Source: Brachypodium distachyon
Lineage: Eukaryota > Streptophyta > Magnoliopsida > Poales > Poaceae
NCBI RefSeq assembly: GCF_000005505.3
Contig: NC_016132.3
Location: forward strand, 50,234,914 to 50,298,913
Length of the DNA stretch: 64,000 nt
Reading direction: 5' to 3'
The notes beneath the pieces are model-generated. The model had not been told where the DNA came from. It did no database searches and worked only from the letters and a program-made list of their open reading frames with translations. The stretch's first letter is position 1, and every line of letters begins with the position of its first letter. Made by a program: the position numbers and the translations under genes. Below, one piece after another: positions 34,430-46,479 of this stretch.

Positions 34430-37400
34430 CTGATCAAGTCTCCGACGACGACGGCTCGCATCGTCGGCTCCCCGCGATAGCTTTCACTGGCGCCTCGGCC
34501 TGGCTCTGGTAGCAATATCATTATTAATTAGCTAGCTCGATCAACATAATTAACATCGCATGCAGACATGATTAATTAGCATCGATCAAATTAACCTGTT
34601 AATTAACAATTATACTGGTGTATGTAATCTGCACGCGACGACAGGCGCGATACCAATCAAGCAGCACTGTTGCATCGATCCGTCGGGGAACGAGAGGAGA
34701 TCGAGCGCGCGCGGGCCGGGGCTGCAGCTTTATTCGCTGCATGCGTCTGCGCCAGCGCCAGTGTACATGCATGGAACAGCTAGCTAGCAGCGGCCGGCGG
34801 CGGGGCGCGCTGTGGATGTGCAGTGCCGGCATGATGTGCATGCGCTGCCGAAGCGAATGATTCCAAGATTGAACCAACGGCCGGCCATCTTTCATTGTTT
34901 TGCATTGGGATTTATGAATTGGGTCGTACAAGTCCCACTGTCGCTCTCTCTGAACGAGGAGCCAGGAGGGGGATTTATGCTCACTGCTGGACTATTGGTG
35001 GAAGCTAGCTTTTGAAAATCCGGCAGTCACACCGGCCCCTAAAGTGCTGATTACAGCGGTTAATTATCTTTGGTCTGTGAAGTTTCAGTTGAGAAAAATG
35101 GATTAATGAAACGATATGGTTCGGATCGACCATCATATATATGTAGGTGCTGCAAAAAGAAAAGGAGATCGAAGAAAAGAGAGAAAGAGAAAAGGGTCAT
35201 GCATCTGGCTGGCTGGCTGGGGATCCGGTGCAAATTAACCTGGGTTTTGATCCAAGAAACCTTCCGACAGCTACCAACGAAAAGAATTTAACAATTCCAA
35301 AAAAATTATATACCAAGTGTGAAGAATTAACAAATCTAAGCTCAGATCCGCCGCATAAAATTCTAATCAAGGACCAGGGAAAGTGCCCAAATTAAAAACT
35401 CCCCAAAATCCTTTAGTACTGATCTCGCGATCCCCCCAAATCAATATAGAATCAGTAAAGAATCGACAGATCAAACAAGGCACATGCATGCACTTGTGCG
35501 GAAGGAAGAAGAAGAAGAAGAAACTAGCAGTACACTTACAAAAGAACTCGACCAAGCTAGGCTGATTAACCACCCTACAGCCCGGGCCTTCAAATCAGCC
35601 TGCCGGCGAGTCGGCGCCTCAGCAAGCAGCGCAGATCTCGCCGCCGCGGAAGCTCGATCGCTCAGCCCCCAGCTCGCGATCAGCCTCCGTGCGTGAACCC
35701 TAGCTGCCAGCGGGTGCAGATCAGCTCAGGAGCGGGAGGCGGCCGGGACTGCGGGAGCTAGCTAGCTACGTATAGCTGGTACAGCGAGAGCAAGCTATAG
35801 AGAATTAGGATGTGGAAGACGACCAGCTGCAGCGAGGCTCAAACTTGTGGTGGGTGTTCTCTATTCACACACAGAGACACACTGCGGAATAAATGATGGG
35901 ATCGGTCGATCGATCAGCTGCGCGCGCGCGTCGCTGTCGCGTGTCCTTGTCCTTTTACCACCATGGAGTCGAGAGCGCTGCGCTGTTGTTTGCTCCCCGC
36001 CTCACTTCACTCCCGGCCTCCACACCCGCCCGTACGTAGCTGAGTGGCAGCGAGCAGAGCAGCGGCGGCTGACCTGGCCACCACCTGCGGAGAGGCGGCT
36101 AGCTAAAGCTCCATGGGCATACATATCATGTTAATTCAAACTTGAAACTTGAGTGTGCGAAATGTAGGTAGGTACATGTGAGCAAATTAATTACCAATCG
36201 ATTCGTTGAGTTATTCCCTTTAATTATACATTTTTTTAAGCAAATTTTGGACTTCCTCCGGACGTCTGTGTTCGTCGAACATGCATGGTCACAGAAGCAA
36301 GGACGATATGATGTGCGGCTTCAAGTTGACTGGGTGCTCCAAGTATATGCATATGCGTCCCTTTCATTTTTTCAGATTTTTACTTAATTCGCTTAATTAC
36401 GAACGGTACTTGATAAAATATGATTGACCTAACGTTTGCCTTTAGTGGCAATAATCGAAGAATGTGCATCATTAACATGCAAGTAGTGCATGTAGGTTAG
36501 CACTAGCAGCGCTAGCAGCTACTCTAGCATGCCAAGCTACCTGCTAGCCGGCCTATAATTCTTATATTTTTTGTGTATATAACTTGAATTTGAGGGGGCT
36601 GCAAGAACAAGTTGACTAAATGTTACCATTTCCCAGCACCTGCTGAAGGATGGCGAGTGCAGAACTGCGAAATATTGTTAGATTGCTTGCATATTGGTCG
36701 TCCAAAATTTGGACCGGATACGCTACCTTTACAAATCTTTCAACATCGAAATCTAGGAGAGCCTAGTTTAGGCTAGGGACCACCTTTCTTTTGAGCATCA
36801 ACTAGAGCATGGACCACTCCAACTTTTATCCTCAGTAAAGACATAGATTTGGACCAACAAAGGAGGGAAAACAATGTGACAGAATCATTTCCATGTAAAG
36901 AGCGAGGAACCAATAAAATCGGATCAGATTATCAGCACATAATCAGAAAAAAAATCGTGATCAAGGCCTCTTCTGTCCCAAGTGCATACCTCTCAGTAAA
37001 GACATAGATTTGGACCAACAAATGCCGCTTTTAGATAATGGAAGAGAGATGGCTCACATACCTCTCACTCACCCATGCATGTCATCAAATGATAGAAAAA
37101 TAAATAGGACACGTAGAATGAGAGAGAGCCCACGGGGGAAGACGTCGGTCGTCTCCTGTCTGCATACGTAGTTGTCTTGTGCATCATTTGATTTCCGTGC
37201 ATTTGGTATTTTCTTAGGGCATTTTTGGATTTGGATTATTGAAGGAATTTTAAAGGTTTTTTGAAGGATTATAGTCCATAGGAAATTTCCCCGTGGTGGC
37301 TATTTGGTTTAAAAGATCTGCTATCCAGAATTCCTATGGAATTGCTTTCCACACCCTAATCCTATAGGAATTATAGCAACACATGTTAGACCTCTTGGAA

Positions 37401-37719
37401 AAATACCTCCATGCAAAATTCATGTACTTTTCATGTGTTGCAACCAAATATGTTCTACTGATGATTCATGTGTTTTCAATTCCTATAAGATTCAATATGC
37501 CATGGCATCCTATTCTGTATATTTTTTTATTAATGCATTTTACGTTTCCTGTGATCCAAAGAGCTAGGCCCTTACCTCTGATATCTTTGCATAGACGCAT
37601 GCTCTATCTTCCGGTCCACCTTCTTCACGTCATAAAAATCATATGCATGCCAGAACAAAGAGAGCTAGACGACCTCATGTGTTATTATATTATACATGTC
37701 CGAAAAGAAAATGAACATG
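34430..37719. other. Upstream region of the TCP gene; no other gene seen
   Basis: Contains the probable leader and promoter of the TCP gene (GC-rich islands at 34620-34860 and 35575-35760). CTCAGTAAAGACATAGATTT occurs twice, near 36831 and 36991. At 37240-37380 there is a decayed small transposon with AATTCCTATGGAATT-like words. No open frame has a recognisable domain. Confidence 0.5.
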
Positions 37720-40700
37720 CACTACTGGAATACAAAGTTTCCCCTAGTGCCAAATACTCTAGGTGAAAGCATAAAAACCCTAGGTAGGCTTCACCTAGGG
37801 ACTGCTCTAGAAAAAGAACCTTAGGTATAGTATGGTGGGGAAAGTGGCCTTTGCCTAGGGGCATTTGGACAGCTCTAGGGAAACATTTCTTCACCTAGGG
37901 GCTTGAACTCTAGGGAAAAATATCACATGGGTGCTGCATATGCCACATCATCATCTTCCCCTAGTGAACTTTACCAACCAGAATTTGAAAAATACACTCT
38001 AGGGAACCATATTGAAATACATATTCACCATATATAAATTCATATTGACCATATTTGAATCCGTAATGACCATAATTCAAATATATTCAAACGGAGCCAG
38101 AATTAATAACCAATACAAACACAAAACACAAATTGTTTCAATCAATCTCACTCTTCATGGAAATAACACGTTCATGATCAGTAGCCAATGTTGTAGCTAC
38201 ACCAAAAAACAACCTCATTACATCCATAACAAATCAGTAAATGGCAAGAGTTCGCTAAGCCAAAAAACATGACTCAACATGTCAACTATTGTCACAGATG
38301 AGTATGTAGCTATAGAGTTTGCAACACCAAAAAACTGCATAAGCAAGACCTATTCAGTTGCTGGCATTTGGCTGCTCATGAGAAGCATGACTCATTGAAG
38401 AACTCTCCAAACAACCCATCTTGATCTGCAGCAGGCTCGTGGCAGAAGAAACATTTGAGTTGATATTGTGCTCCTGAAATAAGTTGACAAATTAAGAGCA
38501 CATCAGTACAATTAAAAAACACATGCAACAGCACACACAATTTTTGATAGTTTCTGGGCATGCATTCCATTTGAGGAGAGGAGAGGTGCAATGTAAATAT
38601 TACAAAATAAACATCTCATATGCATGCTGCATGTTTTCAGTAAGGAGCCAGACACTTCAAAGTTTTATAAAAACCTAGCAGTCAGTTCATCTTAAAAGAG
38701 ATGGTTGCATCCATGGCCATTTAGGAGTATGGATAGGGATGTACAGAGTAATCTTCTTCCATGCACACGTGTGAGTCTAACTACATGATTAGAAATTTGG
38801 AGTTGATGAATCTAATGAGAACCGTTTTCAACAAAATTAAGCATCAATAGCCAGATATAAAAGAGTGAAATTTTGTAGGTACATTTTGCATTTGTTCCAC
38901 GCATCTTTTAGTTTCCTTCAGTGACAATACCTCATATACTTTTCTGTGGTCATGAAGTAGATATTGTTGCTCCAATTCATTCAATATAAATAGCCTGGCA
39001 TTCGTACAAAACAAAATCGGCGTTACCGATAGCACGTTAATTGAAGAACATGAACAAACTAACCTCGAGAATTTACTTGAGAAGGTAACTTGTGCCTACT
39101 TCAGAAGAAAAGGTATTCCTGTGATTACACAAATTACTAAAAGTACCACTTTCTCGAAGCTTTCTTTTGATCAACTCATTCACTGAAGTTATAATGACTG
39201 GTAATCTGGTATCCACAGGGAACAGTAATATAACCACTTGTATCTATTTTAACTGACAATATCTAGATACATATAGAAACTTTAATAAGACCTTAGAAAT
39301 TTTTGTTGTCATTTAGAATCTGCAAAGCAAGAGATGAGCTTTGAAAATAGCTATTTCTTTGTTTCAGTTTCAGATTGAGAAAAGTGATTACATACGTGAT
39401 TTGGAGATCCTAGTGAAGATTGACACGGCCAAAATGGTAACATCCCTATGCAATCAAACAAATGATTCAGAAATTGAAATTGACTCCAATCTAAACAAAC
39501 TGCGTGTTAGGGTTGGGCTCCTATAGACCAAAAAACTGATATGTTATATTTGAAGCACTCCATAGATGTCCACTACCCCAATTTGAACCGTTGACAATAA
39601 TCTGTGAAAGACCATTACGTCTGAAGACAATGTAGATCTTGCAAGTTAAAAATAACACACAAAGTTCTACAAAAGTCAACTTCATGTTCTCCTTTTCTAT
39701 AATCTTCCATACCCCACCATATGACAACTGAAATTCCAGAGCAATCTGCAAGTATCTATACTGTGGAAATAATTAGCAAGTTGCAGTAAAGAAAGGAAGG
39801 GAGGAAAATAACTGAATTACAAACTTGTTTGCACCATTATTCTTCAATTCAGGGGTGCATTGAGGAGGAGGAGGAAGGGAGGTACAGATAGTTACCTTGA
39901 GGAGTTGTAGGCCGGATGGGTGGTCCATGAGGGCGAGGCGGCGTGCCAGGGGAAGTAGCTGGTGGTAGAGGGCGCCCGCGCGAGGGATTCATGGGTTCGA
40001 TGGGGTGGTTGGCATACGACGGCGAGACCAGCAAAATTTGTCAAAAAACAAAATCCAATAACATCTAGCATAGCATGCTGAGACCTAGATAGATGGAGAG
40101 AGCTAGAGAAGATTGAGAGGGAGAGATTAAACCAGAAGGGGGCGGTGACCAAAGGGAGTTACCACGAGAAGAAGATGTACCGCGCCGCTGCCGTGGTTCA
40201 AAGCACGGTCACCGCGACCGCATCCTCGAGGGCAGCGCAGGGACGGTTGGGCAGCGCGGGTACAGCGGGGCGGCGTTGGGACGGTTGGGTAGCACGGGTA
40301 CAGCGGGACTGCTCTGGGACGGCGGGGTGGGGCTCCATGAACACGAAGACGGCGAGAGGGGATTAGACCAAGACCCTTTTTTGAGAGGGGAGAAGGGATC
40401 TTTTGCTTTCTTGCAGGGTGTCTGAGGACAAAGCGAAAATTTTGGCTTCGTCTCTGTGGCTGTCGAGTGGGCCTGTGCAAAACGATGCGAGCCTGCCGGA
40501 GAAAATGCGCGGGATGAATCCGAAAAGAAATGAAAAATCATCCACCATGTTCTCAGCCAGCGTGGCATCCTTTACCTAGGGCTGGAATTAACTCTATGTA
40601 TAGTTTACTTCACATATATTTTTGGATGCAAATTATCTTTCCCTGGAGTTATACTATTTGCACATTTACTTTACCTACAAGAGAGAAATCAGCTCTAGGT

Positions 40701-40741
40701 AAAGAAATCTACCCTAGGAAAAACTGTGATTTCTAGTAGTG
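37720..40741. mobile_element. Non-autonomous CACTA transposon
   Basis: Starts CACTACTGGAAT at 37720 and ends with the complement CACTACTAGAAAT at 40741. Many CCTAGGG/CTCTAGG/ACCTAGG words cluster in the first 270 bp and the last 180 bp, as subterminal repeats do in CACTA elements. The flanking triplets are ATG and AGG, a target duplication with one difference or a chance pair. Length is 3.0 kb. I find no TNP2-type transposase, so movement would need a helper. The interior has exon-like fragments (39368-39436 and the stretch ending 39084) and a GC-rich block at 39850-40560. Confidence 0.85.
39368..39436 (+). other. Exon-like fragment inside the CACTA element
   Basis: 69 nt flanked by TTGTTTCAG and GTAACA, reading in phase FQIEKSDYIRDLEILVKIDT and AKM. 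An upstream stretch ending at 39084 with donor GTAACT reads EEHEQTNLENLLEK in the matching phase. Together they could be two captured exons of a coiled-coil protein. The source gene is not recognised. Confidence 0.3.
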
Positions 40742-41509
40742 AGGTAAATCGCATAAAAACATGCATTCGAAGGATGGAGTAACGGAAAAAAAAACTCAGA
40801 AGGACTTTAACAAAAAAGAAGGTTTAAGAATAATGTATAATAAAAACTCATATGTCGATCCTGCCTACCAGACACATGACTAATGCACTTATGGCCAAAA
40901 TCATCAATCTTGAAAGAGCCAAAGTTTTATGTATAGGTGGAATCGGCGAGATCGGCCATTTGACATTTCATTCCAAGGGACCTTTTCCTTGGTTTCTCAC
41001 TTTTACTACGCGTCTTTTTAGGAACACGTTTCTTAAAATTATACATGTAAAAAAGGACCAAGAATATGACTCTGCAGCAATCTTTCACTGTGTGGGCGTG
41101 CATGCATGCTGCAGCACTACAACATAATACCCAGATCGAAGCGACGAGCCATAGCATCTGCGTCTGTGACATCGCATTGACAAAGTCATGCATGCATCAT
41201 ATGTATATTAAATAAATCTGTGCAGAGCATCTTCCCATATCCTCTTGATGCCCACCCTTGCAGAGCTAGCACGACCATCCATGATATCCTCCTCGGTATC
41301 ACTCATGCATGTCCCAAATACCTCCCCACCTTTTCTATGCAAAGATTGCATGCACTAGCTGATATTGTGACCAAGAGTGCAAGTCACATCAATTAAGTGA
41401 CAGTCCCCAGCGGTCATCACAACATCATGATACATATATAGGGGTTCCGTGGGACAACTCATTCACAAGGCCCAAACTATATAAAGTCTCCTAGCCCATA
41501 ATTATAGTA

Positions 41510-41623
41510 CTCCCTCTAATCCATATTACTTGTCTCGGCTTTGTGTAGATACACATGTACCTACACAATGAAATGAGTCTAGAGACATGCATATCTATGC
41601 GACAACTAATATGGATCAGAGGG
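41510..41623. repeat. Stowaway MITE family C (AATCCATATTACTTGTC)
   Basis: TA-flanked, CTCCCTCTAATCCATATTAC against ACTAATATGGATCAGAGGG. Related to 51308-51420. Confidence 0.8.
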
Positions 41624-42253
41624 TAGCAAACATTAGTGTAAACAGAGAAACTTGTGCATGGGGACTCCTGCTGCATTAAATTACGGAATCCTTCAAGTGA
41701 ACGTACGTATAGGAAAAAAATCAGTTGGAATTTGGACATGCATGAACGAAGCAAGCAACAGCTAGTATAAAATGTTCCATGTTTGGAGTTGAAGGCGTGT
41801 TTTGTTCTAGCTAGGACCAATATCCCTTTCCAAATATCTCTCCCTCGTCACCTGCTCCATGGAGATGGACACTAAAAGACATGCAATCAGAGCTGTCGTG
41901 ACTGTGTGCAGTCCTCCTCCTGCATAGTAGTGCCTGTGTCGCTGCTACATGCATGACGATCGATCATATATATGCATGCCCCTTTCCTTTTAAGCTCCTC
42001 CCAGCAGCAGCTAGCAGCCAGTCAGCCAGTAATTGCATGCATGCTTTACCACACTGACTGTGTGCTGAAAGCCTGAAATGCAATTCAGAGAGCTAGGCCG
42101 GAGGTGAAGGAGGGAGGGAGGCCGTACGTGGTCCCGTGGGGGCATGCTGCAGCGCTGGGGTCACCGGCCGGCCACTAGCAAGCGGGAGCCGGGCCGGAGG
42201 GCAATGAATAATGAGAGGTGACCTTTAAGTTTGTGTGTGCAGCGTGCCCGGCC

Positions 42254-42321
42254 GGCCTGGCCCCTGTATGCATATGTCTGCAGCTGCAATGAACGGAATG
42301 CATGCATACAGATAGGCCAGC
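42254..42321 (+). other. Hairpin with a miR160-like 5' arm (weak)
   Basis: The arm GGCCTGGCCCCTGTATGCAT (42254) pairs with GCATGCATACAGATAGGCCAGC (42300-42321) across a loop of about 25 nt. CTGTATGCAT pairs fully, then an asymmetric internal loop, then CTGGCC pairs. The 5' arm resembles the miR160 mature sequence with one base missing. The other arm does not look like a miR160 star. Possibly chance in a CATGCATG-rich area. Confidence 0.2.
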
Positions 42322-43911
42322 AGCTAGCTTAGCTGCAGGCAGGACGCATGCATTTGGATCCAATCCCCATTCCCATCATGGGCGGGGAAACTGACTGACT
42401 ACCCGCGTCTCTGGTTCCTCGCCGGGCACGACGGCTGCCTCTTCACCTATAGCTCCTCGATCCCCCTCCGTTTCCACATATCCTGCAGACATCTATGGCT
42501 CTGTCGTCGATCTCTGCTTCGTTGGATCGATGATGATGTCGTCACGTAGGCCGGTCCATTGACTCGTCGTAGTCAGTAAGTATTGATTGGTGTTCATCCA
42601 CCGGCCGGCCGGGCCTGGCTAGCTAGGTAGCTGCTCGATCTACCGCGCGCCGTGAATCGGCGCGTGGATAGATCTCGCGAGTTGCAACGGGTCCTTTTGG
42701 CCGTTAGCACTGCATGCATGCATGCTGCAGGACTGAAGTGAGTGCCTCGATCGCTCTATGTCTTCATGCTCGATTAATCATATGTGGTTGTCGCTTGTCA
42801 CTTGTCATCACCCGGGAATGCATACAGGCTAGCCAAGCTGGGTTTTTCTTTTTCTTTTTTCTTTTACCCGTACATGCTAGATGCTGGTGAGAAGGCTTTG
42901 AGCGAGGGGGGACTGTGGCGACTGTCAAGAGGACAGAGGGAAAGAGAGAGCGCGCTTAACTTGTGAGTAGCATTCGTATTGACCACGCACTCATTCTGTC
43001 GCCACCATATGCATGTGCATACAGTACGTCCTTGACTCTTGTGCGTGCTGCCTTCCGTTGATTGATCCATTTCTGCTCCTATTCAGAACCACCACGGTCG
43101 GAATTAATGGGTCATATTTATGGAGATATGAATTCATATGTCGTACAATCCATGCATAGCCCTGCTGGAATCTGGGCCTAAAACATATATACTACATGCG
43201 CTCGAAACGACGTACGGATCGAGTAACTTTTTTTTCCATATTTATCTGATGTGATTATTCAACTCGAGACCTTTCAACGTACGTACGCATATAATTAGAG
43301 GACCGAGTACAAGCATGCACGCTGGCTACATCGGTTGTAGGGTAAGATGGCGGCCGTCAGGGATCGAGAGATCATATACACGTCGTCGTTGATTCAGGCC
43401 AAGATGTTAGCAAAAGTACACGCATGCATGCAAGCGAGATCTGGGGACGGATGCGAGCGTGCTAGTCTGCTATACTTTTTTTTTGTAAACTTGTCTGCTA
43501 TACTCGCTAACAATAACAATATTCTGGAGAGGGCGATGCACGGAGGAGACCGGTCCAAACGCGCGCAGCAACAGCGAGAGGGCCCTCCGCGCGCGGCCAT
43601 TGTCGCGGGTGTTGTGTTCTCTGCCGCTTGTCGACACGCACTTTGCGCGGTTATTCTGATCGAGGTTACCGGTGCGCATGCATGCATTATGGGGTTTGCC
43701 CAATTTGGCCGTTGCGGCCGGCAGGCATGCAAAAAGCAAACCAGCGGGACATACACAGAAGAACGGGCCACATCACGCTTACATAGTACTCCCGCGCTGA
43801 TCTGGTCTCTGGACAAGTCTTTCTGATCAAAATACGTTTAGATACATGTATATTTCGACACTTAGTATGAAACACGTGGATACTTTCTTTCTTTTAGGAG
43901 AGACGTGGTTA

Positions 43912-43994
43912 CTTTCCTTCGTCCGAAAATAGGTGACTCGAATTTGCGTAGAATCGTATGTATCTAAACTGTCATTTATTTCGGACGGAGTGGA
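43912..43994. repeat. Short Stowaway-like MITE
   Basis: CTTTCCTTCGTCCGAAAATA at one end and TATTTCGGACGGAG at the other, with TA at each side. Confidence 0.7.
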
Positions 43995-44986
43995 TAATAC
44001 GTTTACGTTGTTGATGGGACTGAGGACACCTGTCCACAGCGGATGCCACATGACGAGCACGTGCGGCTCACGCAACACCTCCGTTGTTTTTCGCAGTACT
44101 ACGATATTATGATTTGATCGGGTCTTGTTTCGCTGTCAAACGCACCTCGAACACTGCTATAGCAAAGCAGTACATGCAAATGATGGGGACGCATATATAT
44201 ACGAAGATCGGCTGACAGCTGCTAGCGTTGGTCGACGGACCCACAAAGTCTTTGCACGTAAGTGACGTGTGTACGTGCTCAAGTTTCGGTGCACCATCGC
44301 GCGGTTCCTTTCAGCTTGCAAAAGGAAGGATGCAACCCAACACCCTCACGGTGTGCACGGTCCTCTCGTTCCCTGAACTAGGACAGGCTAGTAGTCTAGC
44401 ACGGAGATTGCTGCTTCCTATGCAGAAAATGGCACTTGCAGGGTAAAGAGCACTGTTGCAGAAACAACTTGGCAAAAGTTAGCGCGCCAGGACCCCCAGC
44501 CTGACTGCATGCACATTTTGCCTGAGTTTTGACCGCTAGTGCCTAGTGGGCAACGTGTTAATGCGCAACAGTCTAGAGACGGAACAAAAGACTCTCTTCG
44601 CCACAGATCACAATAATAGCAGCAAACCAAACGAGCTTGCAGCAGAGCTAAACTTAAAAAAGCACAAATGGTGGCATATGTGGGCATCGTCTTCGCCTCC
44701 CGTGCGATTGTCACGAGAAGAAGCAAAAGAAAACATAGGTAAAAATATCAAACGCAAGCTGAGTTGTTCGAAGTCAGAGGGCTCGGCGGCGGTCCAAGAG
44801 CCCAGCAAAACATGGGACGGAGGGGAGTACTAGCTAAACTCCCACTGGATAAAAAGTTTCAGACTTGCAGTCAGTTCCTTCCAGAATACACTGGTCAGAC
44901 GGTTGCAATATCAGTTGGAGTGCTACTTACCTGCGGCAGTTTGCGGGTTACCAGACCCCAGCTAGAATTGCGATAACTGTGTAAAA

Positions 44987-45092
44987 CCTCCTTCGTCTCA
45001 ACTATGAATAAATTTGAATGCATACACTAAGTCAAGTCATGTCTAAATGCATCTAAATTTTGACAAACTTAAGGTATCTTTTGTTGGACAGT
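44987..45092. repeat. Decayed Stowaway MITE family A
   Basis: Contains AAATTTGAATGCAT, ACTAAGTCA, CATGTCTAAATGCATCTAAA and TATCTTTTGTTGGACA, in the same order as the intact family A copies. The termini are mutated. Confidence 0.8.
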
Positions 45093-45204
45093 ATCAAAAA
45101 TCAAGGCTTGCTCGATGTGGGAATTAGAGTTACAGCTACAAGTCATATATTCATCATCGTACACAAAAAATCGTTCAGTTGGTCAGTCGAATGATAGAAT
45201 GGTA

Positions 45205-45317
45205 CTCCCTCCATTCCATAATTCTTGTCACAAATTTGCTCAAAAATAGATGTATCTATTTCTAAAAAGTGTCTAGATACATGTAACATTTCCACAAAAA
45301 TTATGGAACGGAGAGAG
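45205..45317. repeat. Stowaway MITE (CCATTCCATAATTCTTGTC)
   Basis: TA-flanked. CTCCCTCCATTCCATAATTC pairs with AAATTATGGAACGGAGAGAG. Confidence 0.9.
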
Positions 45318-45332
45318 TACTAATTTGTTGTA

Positions 45333-45385
45333 CTTCTTCCGTCCCATATTAAGCGACACTTAATATGGGCCCGGATGGAGGGGAG
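45333..45385. repeat. Very short (53 bp) Stowaway-like palindrome
   Basis: TA-flanked. CGTCCCATATTAAG and CTTAATATGGGC arms surround a loop of only CGACA. Almost nothing is left but the terminal repeats. Confidence 0.7.
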
Positions 45386-46401
45386 TAGTTATTAAAGCAG
45401 ATGGTGTGCACATTCTAGCAGAAAATTCAAGTTTTCCACAATTTAATTAAAGCACATATCAGTATTCAGGTTGTTCAACTTTGGAACACAACTTACAAGG
45501 TGGGTGCATTCGGTTTACTCCATAAGTGCCATATTATTGCCGTCATCATCGTTTACAACCAGAATTTTTTTATCTGAAAACAAAAGCAAAAGGATCTTCA
45601 AAGAAAGAGCAGAACTGAAGACAGTGCAGCTTTCGATGGACTGTGCCACATGACCTGACAAATTAGCAGTGTCAGATTAGTAACTCATATTAAGATGATA
45701 CTAAACAAAGATAAATAATTAGACACGGCTTCGACTTCAGGTCTCAATTTAGATAGGCAAAGGTCCAAACTCGGCTAGTAGCTTCCTTCATTCTAACCTA
45801 GAAGGTACCAGAAATCTAGAGAAAATAACTAGCATGTGCAATTCCAGGTATAGGCATACAGCCTGTACCACTCAATAAAGTGAGTAAAAGTGTTTCACAA
45901 TAATACACATGTTGCCAGTTCAAATATATGACATGCTGAAAATAGATGCTGATAACGGTTGCCCTGATGCAGTTAGTAAACATCTAACAAAACATACATT
46001 GGCTGGATAATATTCATGAAAGAACCTAATTAGATGAATATGATACAGATAATGCAAATGAGGTGTCAAGCATGCAAACTTCTGAACAGGAGTGTAATAT
46101 ACTAAGATAACAAATAGGATAGTAATGATACACAAGTAATTGGATTCACTTCTGCATACGTATTTGAGGCAGAACTGAAAGCATGATTATATAGTTGCAC
46201 AATAAGGTCCCCATTAGACGTATTCTTGAAGAAAAAAAAGGTCCCCATTAGACAACATATAGCAGCATTCTACTTTATGCAGAGTATAGGTCGTTGTTAT
46301 GACTACGGAAATAGAAAACCAACAAGAAAGAAAGAACAACATAGAATGGCTGCAACCAACATTTTCTCTCGACAAAACAAACTTTTGCTTAAAAAACACT
46401 A

Positions 46402-46479
46402 CATCCTTTTCTAAATATAAGACGTTTTGGTTGACCAAAACAGCCTACCAAAGCATCTTATATTTTGAAACAGAGGTAG
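46402..46479. repeat. Short Stowaway MITE (CTAAATATAAGACG)
   Basis: TA-flanked, 78 bp. One half reads TTTTCTAAATATAAGACGTT, the other GCATCTTATATTTTGAAACA. Confidence 0.75.

Noticed and set aside
33875..34480. 201-codon plus-strand frame
   Set aside because: Shadow of the TCP gene on the other strand; low-complexity His/Arg/Leu repeats follow from the GC-biased codons.
43347..43826. 159-codon plus-strand frame in a gene-free region
   Set aside because: No recognisable domain, many Cys/His from CATGCATG repeats, and an antisense frame of similar length. Not enough to call a gene.
44546..44833. 95-codon plus-strand frame
   Set aside because: Charged composition but no domain, no splice context and no family match that I can see.
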